Part shown: piece after piece, positions 1 through 6,050 of the stretch
How positions within the stretch are numbered: the stretch's first letter is position 1
Layout: every line of letters starts with the position of its first letter
Assembly (NCBI GenBank): GCA_029571495.1
Contig: JAKPSO010000100.1
Coordinates: 1-6,527 of the forward strand
Origin: Pseudomonadota bacterium
GTDB lineage: Bacteria; Pseudomonadota; Gammaproteobacteria; Burkholderiales; Casimicrobiaceae
Direction of reading: 5' to 3'
DNA: 6,527 nt
Program-made: the position numbers and the translations under genes
Notes under the pieces: model-generated
The model's database searches: none
Told to the model about the DNA's origin: nothing
Seen by the model: the letters and a program-made list of their open reading frames with translations, nothing else

Positions 1-131
1 AGCGACTGCATCTCGGCGTCACTCATGCCGTGCGCGTTCTCAAAGACACACAGCGGGTTGCCGCCGAAGGTGGATGAGTCAGACTCTACAAAGACGTTGA
101 CGAGGCGATACGCAAAACGGCGGTTGGACAT
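1..131 (-). CDS. PhzF-family isomerase/epimerase-like protein, N-terminal part (partial)
   Basis: Reading the minus strand from an ATG at 131-129 gives 43 codons open to the left edge. The start reads MSNRRFAYRLVNVFVE, followed by FGGNPLCVFENA and a SDAEMQ stretch. The pattern of a YRLVNVF-type first strand, then FGGNP and VFE, is the standard opening of PhzF-like proteins, which have a two-lobed diaminopimelate-epimerase fold. The founding member isomerises trans-2,3-dihydro-3-hydroxyanthranilate in phenazine synthesis, but most family members have no known substrate and are not in phenazine operons. The family's catalytic glutamate should lie just beyond the window edge, so activity cannot be judged. 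No Shine-Dalgarno sequence is evident before the ATG. The gene diverges from the GGDEF/EAL gene, with 27 bases between starts. The family call is fairly secure from the motif order; the function is open. Confidence 0.82.
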   Translation of the reverse strand, partial: MSNRRFAYRLVNVFVESDSSTFGGNPLCVFENAHGMSDAEMQS

Positions 132-158
132 GAGTGGTCGAGGGAAACGAAGTGGACT

Positions 159-2318
159 ATGATGTTTCATCGTAGCGCATCTGCGCGTGCCACGTCGCGC
201 TCGGTCCCGACGAACATCCTAACCCGCTCAATGTCAAACGCCCCTTCGATCGACAGCATGTTCGACCTCCTGCCCGTAGGCGCATATCGCACCTCGGTGG
301 ACGGTCGAATTCTGCGAGCGAACGCCGCGCTTGTGCGCATGCACGGTTACGCGACGGAGGAAGAACTCCTCCAAGGGGCCAACGTGCGGCGGGAACGCCT
401 CTACGCCGATCCCAAACGTCGAGATGAGTTCGTCGCGCTCATGCTCGCAGAGGGTCGCGTGATCAATTTCGTCTCCGCCGCGTTTCGTCGCAACACGCGT
501 GAACCGATGTGGGTTTCGGAAAACGCGCACGTCGTCTACGACGATAACGGCGAAGTGTTGTATCTCGAAGGAACCGTCGAAGACATCACCGAACGCATGG
601 CAAACGAGCGCGTGGTGGCTGAGAGCGAGCGAAGGTTTCGCGCCCTCACCGAGCGCGCGCAACTGGCAACCGTGATCATGACTGACGAAGGCGTAGTGCT
701 CTACGCGAGCCCCGGCGTCGAAGCGCTTTTCGGCGTGCCACCTGAGGCGTTCGTTGGCCAAAGCGTGTTCGATTCGATGCATGAGGACGACAGAGCGGAA
801 CACCGAGCGGAGTTGCGTAACGTCACGCAAAAGACCAACAGTGGTCGTGAGAGCATCGCTCGCCATTTGCACGCGGACGGCACCTATCGGTATCTCGCGT
901 CCCTGGGCAAAGACTGCTCGGACGACCCCGCCGTCGGGGGCATTGTGCTGAATTGGCGCGACGTCACCGAATCCACCGTAGCGCGGCGTCGACTCGTCGA
1001 GTTGGCGCAAACCGACGCGCTCACGGGGCTCAACAATCGCGCACATTTCGAGCATATCTGCGAGGCAAGACTACTCGATGCGCGCGGCAGCGGGCAACGT
1101 TTCGCGATGTTGTTTCTCGACCTGAACCGCTTCAAGCTCGTCAACGACGCGCATGGTCACACCGTGGGTGACGCAGTGCTGCGTCACGTCGCCGATCGCC
1201 TGCGTCGCGCGGTGCGCCCCGAGCACACGCTCGCGCGCCTAGGCGGTGATGAGTTCGCACTGCTGATTCCAATCGTTGACGCTGCGGACGCCGCCGACGC
1301 TGCGCAACATTTGCTACGCGAATTTGTCGACCCCGTTCCGGCGCGCGGAATGAGCTTCGACGTTGGCGTGAGCATTGGTTTTGCAGTGTTTCCAGACGAT
1401 GCGGGGACGTTTCACAAGCTCCTCGCCCACGCTGATCTTGCAATGTTCACGGCCAAAGCGCGCGGCGTGAGCAGCGTCGAGCGATTCGCGCCGCAGATGG
1501 CGGAGCGCGTCCGCCACCAACTTTCCGTGGCGACCGATCTGCGCTTCGCCTCGCAACGCAAGGAGCTGTTCGCGGTCTACCAGCCGATCGTGAATCTACT
1601 AACCGGCGGCTGGCAAGGCGTCGAAGCACTCGCGCGATGGCAACATCCCACGCGCGGCCTGCTGATGCCGGGTGATTTCATCGCGACGGCAGAAGAGCAG
1701 CGCGTGATAGGGCGTCTTGGCCGCGACATCGCGCAGCAAGCGGTAGCGCAAGTGGGTGAGTGGTCGGCGCGATTCGACGTTCCAATGCGTTTGTCGATCA
1801 ATGTCTCGGTGCATCAGCTTCGCGACCCGGAATTTGTAGCGTTTGTGCTGCGACAGCTCGAACTTCATTCCGTGCCGCCGCGTCGCCTCTACATCGAGGT
1901 CACCGAAAGCGTGTTGGTCGACGCAGACGACATCGCCGTGCAAACGCTGAACGCGTTTCGAACTGCGAACGTGCGCGTCGTGCTGGATGACTTAGGCGCC
2001 GGCTATTCGTCGCTCGCGTACATCAAGCGCCTGCACGTCGACGTCGTCAAAATTGATCGCAGCTTCATCGAAGGGCTGCCGACGCGACGCACCGACACGG
2101 CCATCGTGCGCGCGTTGACAACGCTCGCACGCAGCCTCGGCATCGAAATCATCGCGGAAGGCATCGAAAAAGAGCCGCAGGCCGAATTTCTCCGGGAGGA
2201 CGGCGTGCGCTATGGCCAAGGCTTCCTATTTGAGCGCCCGATGCCTGCCGCCGAAATCACGACACGGCTAGCCAGCGGAAGCGTTCAGGTCACGGCCGAG
2301 TCCACGGGCCTGAGATAA
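159..2318 (+). CDS. PAS-PAS-GGDEF-EAL cyclic-di-GMP turnover protein
   Basis: A 719-residue signalling protein, predicted to be cytoplasmic because no membrane segment or signal peptide is visible. Two PAS domains (about residues 31-147 and 155-275, each ending in a D(I/V)TE motif) lead into a GGDEF domain (about 281-440; TDALTGL at 285-291, intact GGDEF at 362-366) and an EAL domain (about 455-705). The EAL catalytic set looks complete: EAL 489-491, N548, E580, D610-D611, K631, E667, Q687. Phosphodiesterase activity towards cyclic-di-GMP is therefore likely. The GGDEF domain may be an active cyclase or a GTP-sensing regulator. The usual product-inhibition RxxD site is RPEH at 353-356, so its aspartate is missing. 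The ligand or cofactor of the PAS domains is not evident. The start is uncertain. ATGs occur at 159, 162 and 231, and the first 24 residues look unstructured. Starting at 231 would leave 99 bases to the divergent phzF-like gene. A weak purine run at 140-147 favours 159/162. Confidence 0.93.
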   Translation: MMFHRSASARATSRSVPTNILTRSMSNAPSIDSMFDLLPVGAYRTSVDGRILRANAALVRMHGYATEEELLQGANVRRERLYADPKRRDEFVALMLAEGRVINFVSAAFRRNTREPMWVSENAHVVYDDNGEVLYLEGTVEDITERMANERVVAESERRFRALTERAQLATVIMTDEGVVLYASPGVEALFGVPPEAFVGQSVFDSMHEDDRAEHRAELRNVTQKTNSGRESIARHLHADGTYRYLASLGKDCSDDPAVGGIVLNWRDVTESTVARRRLVELAQTDALTGLNNRAHFEHICEARLLDARGSGQRFAMLFLDLNRFKLVNDAHGHTVGDAVLRHVADRLRRAVRPEHTLARLGGDEFALLIPIVDAADAADAAQHLLREFVDPVPARGMSFDVGVSIGFAVFPDDAGTFHKLLAHADLAMFTAKARGVSSVERFAPQMAERVRHQLSVATDLRFASQRKELFAVYQPIVNLLTGGWQGVEALARWQHPTRGLLMPGDFIATAEEQRVIGRLGRDIAQQAVAQVGEWSARFDVPMRLSINVSVHQLRDPEFVAFVLRQLELHSVPPRRLYIEVTESVLVDADDIAVQTLNAFRTANVRVVLDDLGAGYSSLAYIKRLHVDVVKIDRSFIEGLPTRRTDTAIVRALTTLARSLGIEIIAEGIEKEPQAEFLREDGVRYGQGFLFERPMPAAEITTRLASGSVQVTAESTGLR

Positions 2319-2488
2319 TGCGCACAAAGCGCCAGTTTTCCGGTCTTTTCGCCGCCACGTCGCGGTCAGGCATGCACAAGCCTAGTCAGTCCCCTGGTGC
2401 ATTGTCATGCCCGAAAAGATCTCGGTGCACTCATACTCAAAATTACATTCTTACCGCTCGTCACGCGAGCTGATCGCAAGCCTTTTCT

Positions 2489-4150
2489 ATGCAATACATC
2501 TACACCATGAACGGCGTGAGCAAAATTGTTCCGCCGAAACGCCAGATCATCAAAGACATCTCGCTCTCGTTCTTCCCCGGCGCGAAAATCGGCCTCTTGG
2601 GCCTCAATGGCGCGGGCAAATCAACCGTGCTCAAAATCATGGCCGGTGTCGACAAAGACTTCACGGGTGAAGCTCGCCCGAACCCCGGCACGAAGGTCGG
2701 CTACTTGCCACAGGAGCCGCTCGTCGACGGCGACAAGACCGTGCGTGAGGTGGTCGAAGAAGGTCTGGGCGGCGTGAAGGCCGCGCAAGCGCGGTTGGAC
2801 GAGGTGTACGCCGCATATGGTGACGAGAACGCGGACTTTGACGCCCTCGCCAAAGAGCAAGCCGAACTCGAAGCGATCATCGCTTCCGGCGATGGTCACA
2901 ACACAGACGCCCAGCTCGAAGTGGCAGCCGACGCGCTGCGCCTGCCGCCGTGGGACGCTAAAGTGGCGCTGCTCTCGGGTGGTGAAAAGCGTCGCGAGGC
3001 CCTGTGCCGTTTGCTGCTCTCGAAGCCGGACATGCTGCTCCTCGACGAACCGACTAACCACTTGGACGCCGAGAGCGTGGAGTGGCTTGAACAGTTCTTG
3101 CAGCGTTACTCCGGCACCGTGGTCGCGGTGACCCACGATCGCTACTTTTTGGACAACGCCGCTGAGTGGATTCTCGAACTTGATCGCGGACATGGCATTC
3201 CGTACAAAGGCAACTACAGCGCGTGGCTTGAACAAAAAGGCGACCGCCTGAAGAAGGAAGAATCGAGCGAATCGGCGCGCCAAAAAGCGTTGAAGAAAGA
3301 GCTCGAGTGGGTGCGCCAAAATCCGAAAGGCCGTCAGGCCAAGAGTAAGGCGCGCCTCGCACGATTCGAAGAATTGTCGAGCCACGAATACCAAACGCGT
3401 AACGAAACCAACGAGATTTTTATCCCGGTCGCCGAGCGTTTGGGCAATCAGGTCATCGAATTCAAAAACGTCAGCAAGAGCTTCGGTGATCGCGTGCTCA
3501 TCGAAGACTTGTCGTTCGCGATTCCGCCAGGCGCCATCGTCGGCATCATCGGCCCGAACGGCGCGGGTAAGTCGACAATCTTCAAAATGATCCAGGGCGT
3601 TGAGAAGCCCGACAAAGGCGAAGTCGTTATCGGGCACACCGTACAAATGGCCTTCGTCGATCAATCGCGCGAAAGCTTGGACAACACCAAGAACGTGTGG
3701 GAAGACGTCTCCGGCGGCGCAGACATTCTCACGGTAGGCAAGTTCGAAATGCAAAGCCGCGCCTATATCGGCCGCTTCAACTTCAAAGGCGCAGACCAGC
3801 AGAAGTTGGTCGGCAATCTTTCCGGTGGTGAACGCGGTCGCTTGCACTTAGCGAAGACGCTCCTCAAGGGCGGCAATGTGTTGTTGCTCGACGAACCGTC
3901 CAACGATCTCGACGTTGAAACCCTGCGCGCGCTCGAAGACGCGTTGCTAGAGTTCGCCGGCACCGCGCTAGTCATCAGCCATGACCGCTGGTTCCTAGAC
4001 AAAATTTGTACGCACATCCTTGCGTGCGAAGGCGACAGCCAATGGACGTTCTTCAACGGCAACTTCCACGAATACGAAGCCGACAAGATCAAACGATTGG
4101 GTGAAGAGGCAGCGCGGCCTAAACGCGTGCGGTTTAAGGGCCTCAAGTAG
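2489..4150 (+). CDS. ettA: energy-dependent translational throttle protein EttA (ABC-F ATPase)
   Basis: A 553-residue soluble protein with two ABC domains and no membrane segments; E. coli EttA has 555. EttA binds the ribosomal E site and gates entry of initiation complexes into elongation according to ATP/ADP level. The first domain has Walker A GLNGAGKST at 38-46, signature LSGGE at 162-166, Walker B with catalytic E187, and switch H216. The second has GPNGAGKST at 355-363, LSGGE at 444-448, E469 and H498. The arm insertion specific to EttA lies at about 88-150. The basic inter-domain linker (about 242-320, including ELEWVRQ from 271 and a GRQAKSKARLARFEEL stretch) is the P-site-tRNA interaction motif. 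The opening MQYIYTMNGVSKIVPPKR matches the EttA N terminus, which fixes the start at 2489 although no strong Shine-Dalgarno sequence precedes it. Nothing looks truncated. It faces the repeat-bounded gene convergently. Confidence 0.97.
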   Translation: MQYIYTMNGVSKIVPPKRQIIKDISLSFFPGAKIGLLGLNGAGKSTVLKIMAGVDKDFTGEARPNPGTKVGYLPQEPLVDGDKTVREVVEEGLGGVKAAQARLDEVYAAYGDENADFDALAKEQAELEAIIASGDGHNTDAQLEVAADALRLPPWDAKVALLSGGEKRREALCRLLLSKPDMLLLDEPTNHLDAESVEWLEQFLQRYSGTVVAVTHDRYFLDNAAEWILELDRGHGIPYKGNYSAWLEQKGDRLKKEESSESARQKALKKELEWVRQNPKGRQAKSKARLARFEELSSHEYQTRNETNEIFIPVAERLGNQVIEFKNVSKSFGDRVLIEDLSFAIPPGAIVGIIGPNGAGKSTIFKMIQGVEKPDKGEVVIGHTVQMAFVDQSRESLDNTKNVWEDVSGGADILTVGKFEMQSRAYIGRFNFKGADQQKLVGNLSGGERGRLHLAKTLLKGGNVLLLDEPSNDLDVETLRALEDALLEFAGTALVISHDRWFLDKICTHILACEGDSQWTFFNGNFHEYEADKIKRLGEEAARPKRVRFKGLK

Positions 4151-4174
4151 TCCGAACCTAGACCTGCTCTCCTC

Positions 4175-4203
4175 CGTCATCCTCGCGAAGCGGGGATCCA
4201 GCG
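4175..4203. repeat. REP-like palindromic repeat fragment
   Basis: Just after ettA, the stretch containing GTCATCCTCGCGAAG followed by CGGGGATCCAG matches a palindromic repeat common between proteobacterial genes, whose usual form has CCCCGCGAAAGCGGGG. Here the stem is CCTCGC/GCGGGG (six pairs, one of them G-U in RNA) with a GAA loop. It lies 24 bases past the ettA stop and could act as a 3' stem-loop for that transcript. There is no U tract, so a rho-independent terminator is not supported. Only one copy is visible in the window. Identification is by pattern memory. Confidence 0.5.
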
Positions 4204-4228
4204 CGTAGGCCCGCGAAGCGCGACCTGT

Positions 4229-4355
4229 CCGTTCGCCCTGAGCTCGTCGAAGGGCTAGATGGAAGGAAGCGCAACTTCCCCGTTCGCCCTGAGCTTTTTG
4301 AAGGGTTTGGTTGAATGAAGCGCAACCTGCCGTTCGCCCTGAGCTTGTCGAAGGG
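4229..4355 (+). repeat. three tandem ~50-base repeats with a 26-base core (PFDKLRANG-type)
   Basis: Cores occur at 4229-4254, 4280-4305 and 4330-4355, starting 51 and 50 bases apart. Each begins CCGTTCGCCCTGAGCT and ends GAAGGG; the middle varies (CGTC, TTTT, TGTC). Linkers are similar too, with GAAGCGC(G/A)AC before each core and a TTTGRTYGAAT-like tail after copies two and three, so whole units were duplicated. On the opposite strand the core translates as PFDKLRANG, a well-known spurious peptide of bacterial intergenic repeats. The third copy is also the outer end of the long inverted-repeat arm. Confidence 0.85.
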
Positions 4356-4395
4356 TTTGATCGAATGAGGTGATTTGTTTGCTACGGCTTTGTTT

Positions 4396-4438
4396 CGCCT
4401 TTCGGCGACCTACTTTCTGGCATTGCCCAGAAAGTAGG
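4396..4438. other. paired hairpins in the left arm (4-bp tetraloop stem plus perfect 12-bp stem)
   Basis: The 12-bp stem is CCTACTTTCTGG (4409-4420) with CCAGAAAGTAGG (4427-4438) around the loop CATTGC. One base away, CGCC/GGCG (4396-4399 and 4404-4407) closes a four-base loop. On the minus strand that loop reads GAAA, a GNRA tetraloop. The same two hairpins recur in the right arm at 5593-5635 with compensating stem changes, so the structure appears to be conserved, not accidental. It has no U tract and is not a standard terminator. Confidence 0.85.
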
Positions 4439-4640
4439 CAAAGAGGCTAGCCCCGGCACCCCGCTTGTTTCCTGCGGTGCTCGCAACAGGCGGGACCAAA
4501 ACAAATCGCCCGATGGCGCGCTAACCGCGCGCAGTGGGCTCATGGTTTTGGTCTACGACCGCCCGTTGCTCCGCTCGTCGGCGCGGGCTAACGGGGCGTT
4601 AACGTCAACAAATGATCGCTTCGCGATTGGGTTACCGGGA

Positions 4641-4660
4641 CCCGGATGCGAGCATCCGGG
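4641..4660 (-). other. GC-rich hairpin just after the minus-strand gene's stop
   Basis: CCCGGATGC (4641-4649) and GCATCCGGG (4652-4660) form a perfect inverted repeat, realistically an 8-bp stem with a four-base loop. Flanking CCGG blocks at 4635-4638 and 4663-4666 could extend it. It begins 8 bases past the stop codon of the 4669-5264 gene and would form in that gene's 3' untranslated RNA. No T-run follows on the minus strand, so a role in transcript end protection or attenuation is only a possibility. The right-arm equivalent (5371-5388) has one mismatched pair. Confidence 0.6.
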
Positions 4661-4668
4661 CTCCGGCA

Positions 4669-5264
4669 CTATTTGTGTTGCGCGCCTGTTTTAAGACGCT
4701 CTGCGTATGAGTCGACCTTGCTTACAAACGCGGCTAGAAAATCGGCGTACTCGTGTTGTTCGTCCAGCGTCCTTGCCCTATCGACGCTTGCGACGATCTC
4801 CCCGCATTGCGCAGGCGTAGCTCCACTCATGCCGTAAAGTATGCCTGCGGGCCATTCGTGCTCGCAATGGCGAAACCAACTAATTAGATGACACAGCACG
4901 CGCCGCTTCGCGTCAGAATCGTTTGGCAAAGCACTGAGCAATTCCTCCGAGAGGGTATGCGCTGATTTGTAACCGATCTTAGCCCACAGATATTTGGCTG
5001 AGTACAAGTTCTGCATGCGAGCCTCAAGCCAACTGATGCACCACGGGTCCGCACGTTCATATCCCTGCAGTAACACGGGAAAATAACGCGCTCGAACAGT
5101 TCATGCCGTCTCGTGGTTTGGTTCGTCAGGTTTTGACGAGTCCACTGTTCCCGCTCATCATGCGAAGAAAAGCTATCAACGAATTCGTTAATGAGTTTCG
5201 TTGCCAATCGCTTATCACCACTCGCGGAAGCTGCCTCAAAGCGATCAAAGAGTGAAGTATCCAT
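4669..5264 (-). pseudogene. unrecognised protein, about 198 residues if intact, split by a -1 frameshift
   Basis: I do not recognise the family. The N-terminal frame starts at ATG 5264 (MDTSLFDRFEAASASGDK...) and reads sensibly to ELFERVIFP near 5076, then turns into implausible sequence and stops at 4884. A second frame, closed by a stop at 5103-5101, continues as VLLQGYERADPWCISWLEA and on to HEWPAGILYG, GATPAQCGEIV, LDEQHEYADFL and a stop at 4669. Adding one base to the T4C3 run at 5077-5083 joins the halves as VIFPVLLQGYERADPW. The product would be soluble, helical and rich in tryptophan and charged residues, with no signal peptide or membrane helix. GC is lower than the core genes (31/60, 29/60 and 24/60 in three sampled 60-base stretches), suggesting transfer. 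It sits alone between inverted-repeat arms. An annotator might call only 4669-5076 from GTG 5076. True decay, assembly error and programmed frameshifting all remain possible. Confidence 0.78.
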
Positions 5265-5369
5265 CTGAGGAGTAGAAGTTCAAGTATCGGATGCGCTCGA
5301 GGCAAGCGTATCAGTAAGCTGGTCAAGAGCCGTACGGGGCACCGCAAAACCCAGCGCGCAGTTGAGTAG

Positions 5370-5701
5370 ACCGGACGCTTGCATCCGGCTTCCCGTACCC
5401 TAATCGCGAAGCGATCAAGCTCTAGTTCGAAGCGCCCCGTTAGCCCGCGCCGAGGAGCGGAGCAACGGGCGGTCGTAGACCAAAACCATGAGCCCACTGC
5501 GCGCGGTTAGCGCGCCATCGGGCGATTTGTTTTGGTCCCGCCCGTTGCGAGCACCACAGGGAACAAGCGGGGTCCCGGGGCTAGCCTTTTTGGTTACTTT
5601 TTGGGCAATGCCAAAAAGTAACTCGCCGAAAGGCGAAACAAAGCCGTGGCAAACAAATCACCTCATTCCATCAGACCCTTCGACAAGCTCAGGGCGAACG
5701 G
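5370..5701. repeat. right arm of the long inverted repeat
   Basis: Positions 5433-5701 mirror 4330-4598 without gaps. The inner part (5370-5417) mirrors 4613-4660, with a one-base length difference in the linker between the two parts. Contents from the inside outward are an imperfect CCGGACGC/GCATCCGG hairpin (5371-5388), an ATCGC/GCGAT hairpin (5403-5415), a GC-rich stretch with GCGCGC-GGTTA-GCGCGC, a GGCTAGCC palindrome, paired hairpins (5593-5635), and a repeat core (5676-5701). The arm lies between the minus-strand LytTR operon and the unrecognised gene in the same direction, so read-through from the operon would cross it. No target-site duplication is visible at the outer ends. Confidence 0.93.
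5593..5635. other. paired hairpins in the right arm (perfect 12-bp stem plus GAAA-tetraloop stem)
   Basis: GTTACTTTTTGG (5593-5604) pairs with CCAAAAAGTAAC (5611-5622) around the loop GCAATG. One base later, CGCC-GAAA-GGCG (5624-5635) forms a GNRA tetraloop hairpin on the plus strand. Compared with the left-arm hairpin read in the same orientation, three stem pairs differ (C-G to G-C, C-G to T-A, C-G to T-A). Both sides change each time, so both stems stay perfect. Confidence 0.87.
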
Positions 5702-5752
5702 AGGAGAGCGTCCTCTTCAATGCAAACCGTTCGATAGGCTCAGGGCGAACGG
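5676..5752 (-). repeat. two inverted-orientation PFDKLRANG-type repeat copies
   Basis: Cores at 5676-5701 and 5727-5752 are reverse-oriented relative to the three copies at 4229-4355 and start 51 bases apart, the same period. The second is diverged. It starts CCGTTCG and ends CGAACGG, making its ends a 7-bp perfect inverted repeat. The linker keeps weak similarity to the left-side linker, so the mirrored homology extends outward past 5701 but fades. The 97 bases from here to the membrane-protein stop at 5850 show nothing I can name. Confidence 0.8.
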
Positions 5753-5849
5753 CGAGACAGGGCCGACGTTGGCGCCAAATCCTCGTTTGTCGGTATCCGT
5801 TTGTGTCGCAATGAGCTTGTGCCCGACCGTGGTTACAAACTACGGAAAT

Positions 5850-6044
5850 TCACCACACGCCCCGAGGCAGCAGGAACCGGAGAAACGGCTCCCCATACGC
5901 GTACCCCAGTATCGCGCAAAGCGTTGCGACAATCGTTATTAACCATGTGTGCTCTCGCGGGTTGTCCCAAACCCATCTGAGCACCAGCAATATCCCAAGC
6001 AACGCAGCAAAGATTGCGTTGAGCAACGGATGAGTGAACGTCAT
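5850..6044 (-). CDS. small two-helix membrane protein, 64 residues
   Basis: ATG at 6044-6042, TGA at 5852-5850. Two hydrophobic segments (about residues 7-25, LLNAIFAALLGILLVLRW, and 33-51, TWLITIVATLCAILGYAYG) are joined by a short charged turn, WDNPREH, and followed by an amphipathic tail EPFLRFLLPRGVW. This predicts a hairpin in the inner membrane. I recognise no family and assign no function. The start lies 6 bases after the stop of the LytTR gene, so the two are almost certainly co-transcribed and probably translationally coupled; no separate ribosome site is obvious. Co-location with a LytTR regulator suggests a signalling or target role, but that is inference. Both hydrophobic segments fit the frame, which argues against a chance reading frame. 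Confidence 0.72.
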   Translation of the reverse strand: MTFTHPLLNAIFAALLGILLVLRWVWDNPREHTWLITIVATLCAILGYAYGEPFLRFLLPRGVW

Positions 6045-6050
6045 GTCACG

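Larger units (their letters stand above)
4330..4660. repeat. left arm of a long inverted repeat flanking one gene
   Basis: Positions 4330-4598 are the reverse complement of 5433-5701. They align over 269 bases without gaps and with 15 mismatches by my count, including an 88-base identical run (right arm 5455-5542). After a diverged 14-base linker, homology resumes with a TGATCGCTTCGCGAT hairpin (4613-4627) and a CCCGGATGC/GCATCCGGG hairpin (4641-4660). These correspond to 5403-5417 and 5370-5389 on the right. In order, the arm holds a repeat core, a 4-bp tetraloop hairpin, a 12-bp hairpin, a GGCTAGCC palindrome (4446-4453), a GC-rich stretch and two small hairpins. I see no open frame with coding character. 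It lies between the convergent ends of ettA and the minus-strand gene. Confidence 0.93.

Noticed and set aside
234..1055. A 273-codon minus-strand frame
   Set aside because: Antisense to the PAS domains of the cyclic-di-GMP protein, with no coherent family pattern.
2402..2448. Promoter for ettA around TTGTCA (2402-2407)
   Set aside because: No acceptable -10 hexamer at 16-18 bases; nearby CATACT is 24 bases away.
2621..3847. A 408-codon open frame on the minus strand
   Set aside because: It lies wholly antisense to ettA, whose motifs are complete. The translation has no recognisable domain, and the frame is a by-product of GC-rich codon structure.
4229..4355. CRISPR array
   Set aside because: Only three copies, the spacer-like linkers are themselves similar to each other, and no cas genes are in view.
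4409..4438. Rho-independent terminator in the left arm
   Set aside because: The stem is strong, but no T-run follows on either strand, and it is part of a dispersed structured repeat.
5265..5369. Promoter for the repeat-bounded gene (TTGACC with GATACT on the minus strand)
   Set aside because: The hexamers are 32 bases apart, too far for a sigma-70 promoter, and no Shine-Dalgarno sequence precedes the ATG at 5264.
4599..5432. Integron gene cassette with attC sites
   Set aside because: A lone gene between repeats invites the idea, but attC sites are direct, not inverted, and GTTAGCC in the arms does not fit the GTTRRRY core.
4330..5701. Classical insertion sequence or Tn3-type mobile insertion cassette
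   Set aside because: There is no transposase, no matching short duplication at the outer ends, and the arms are far longer and more structured than usual terminal repeats.
5488..5942. Plus-strand frames containing PFDKLRANG-type peptides
   Set aside because: They translate the repeat arm and repeat cores. This peptide is a known artefact of intergenic repeats.
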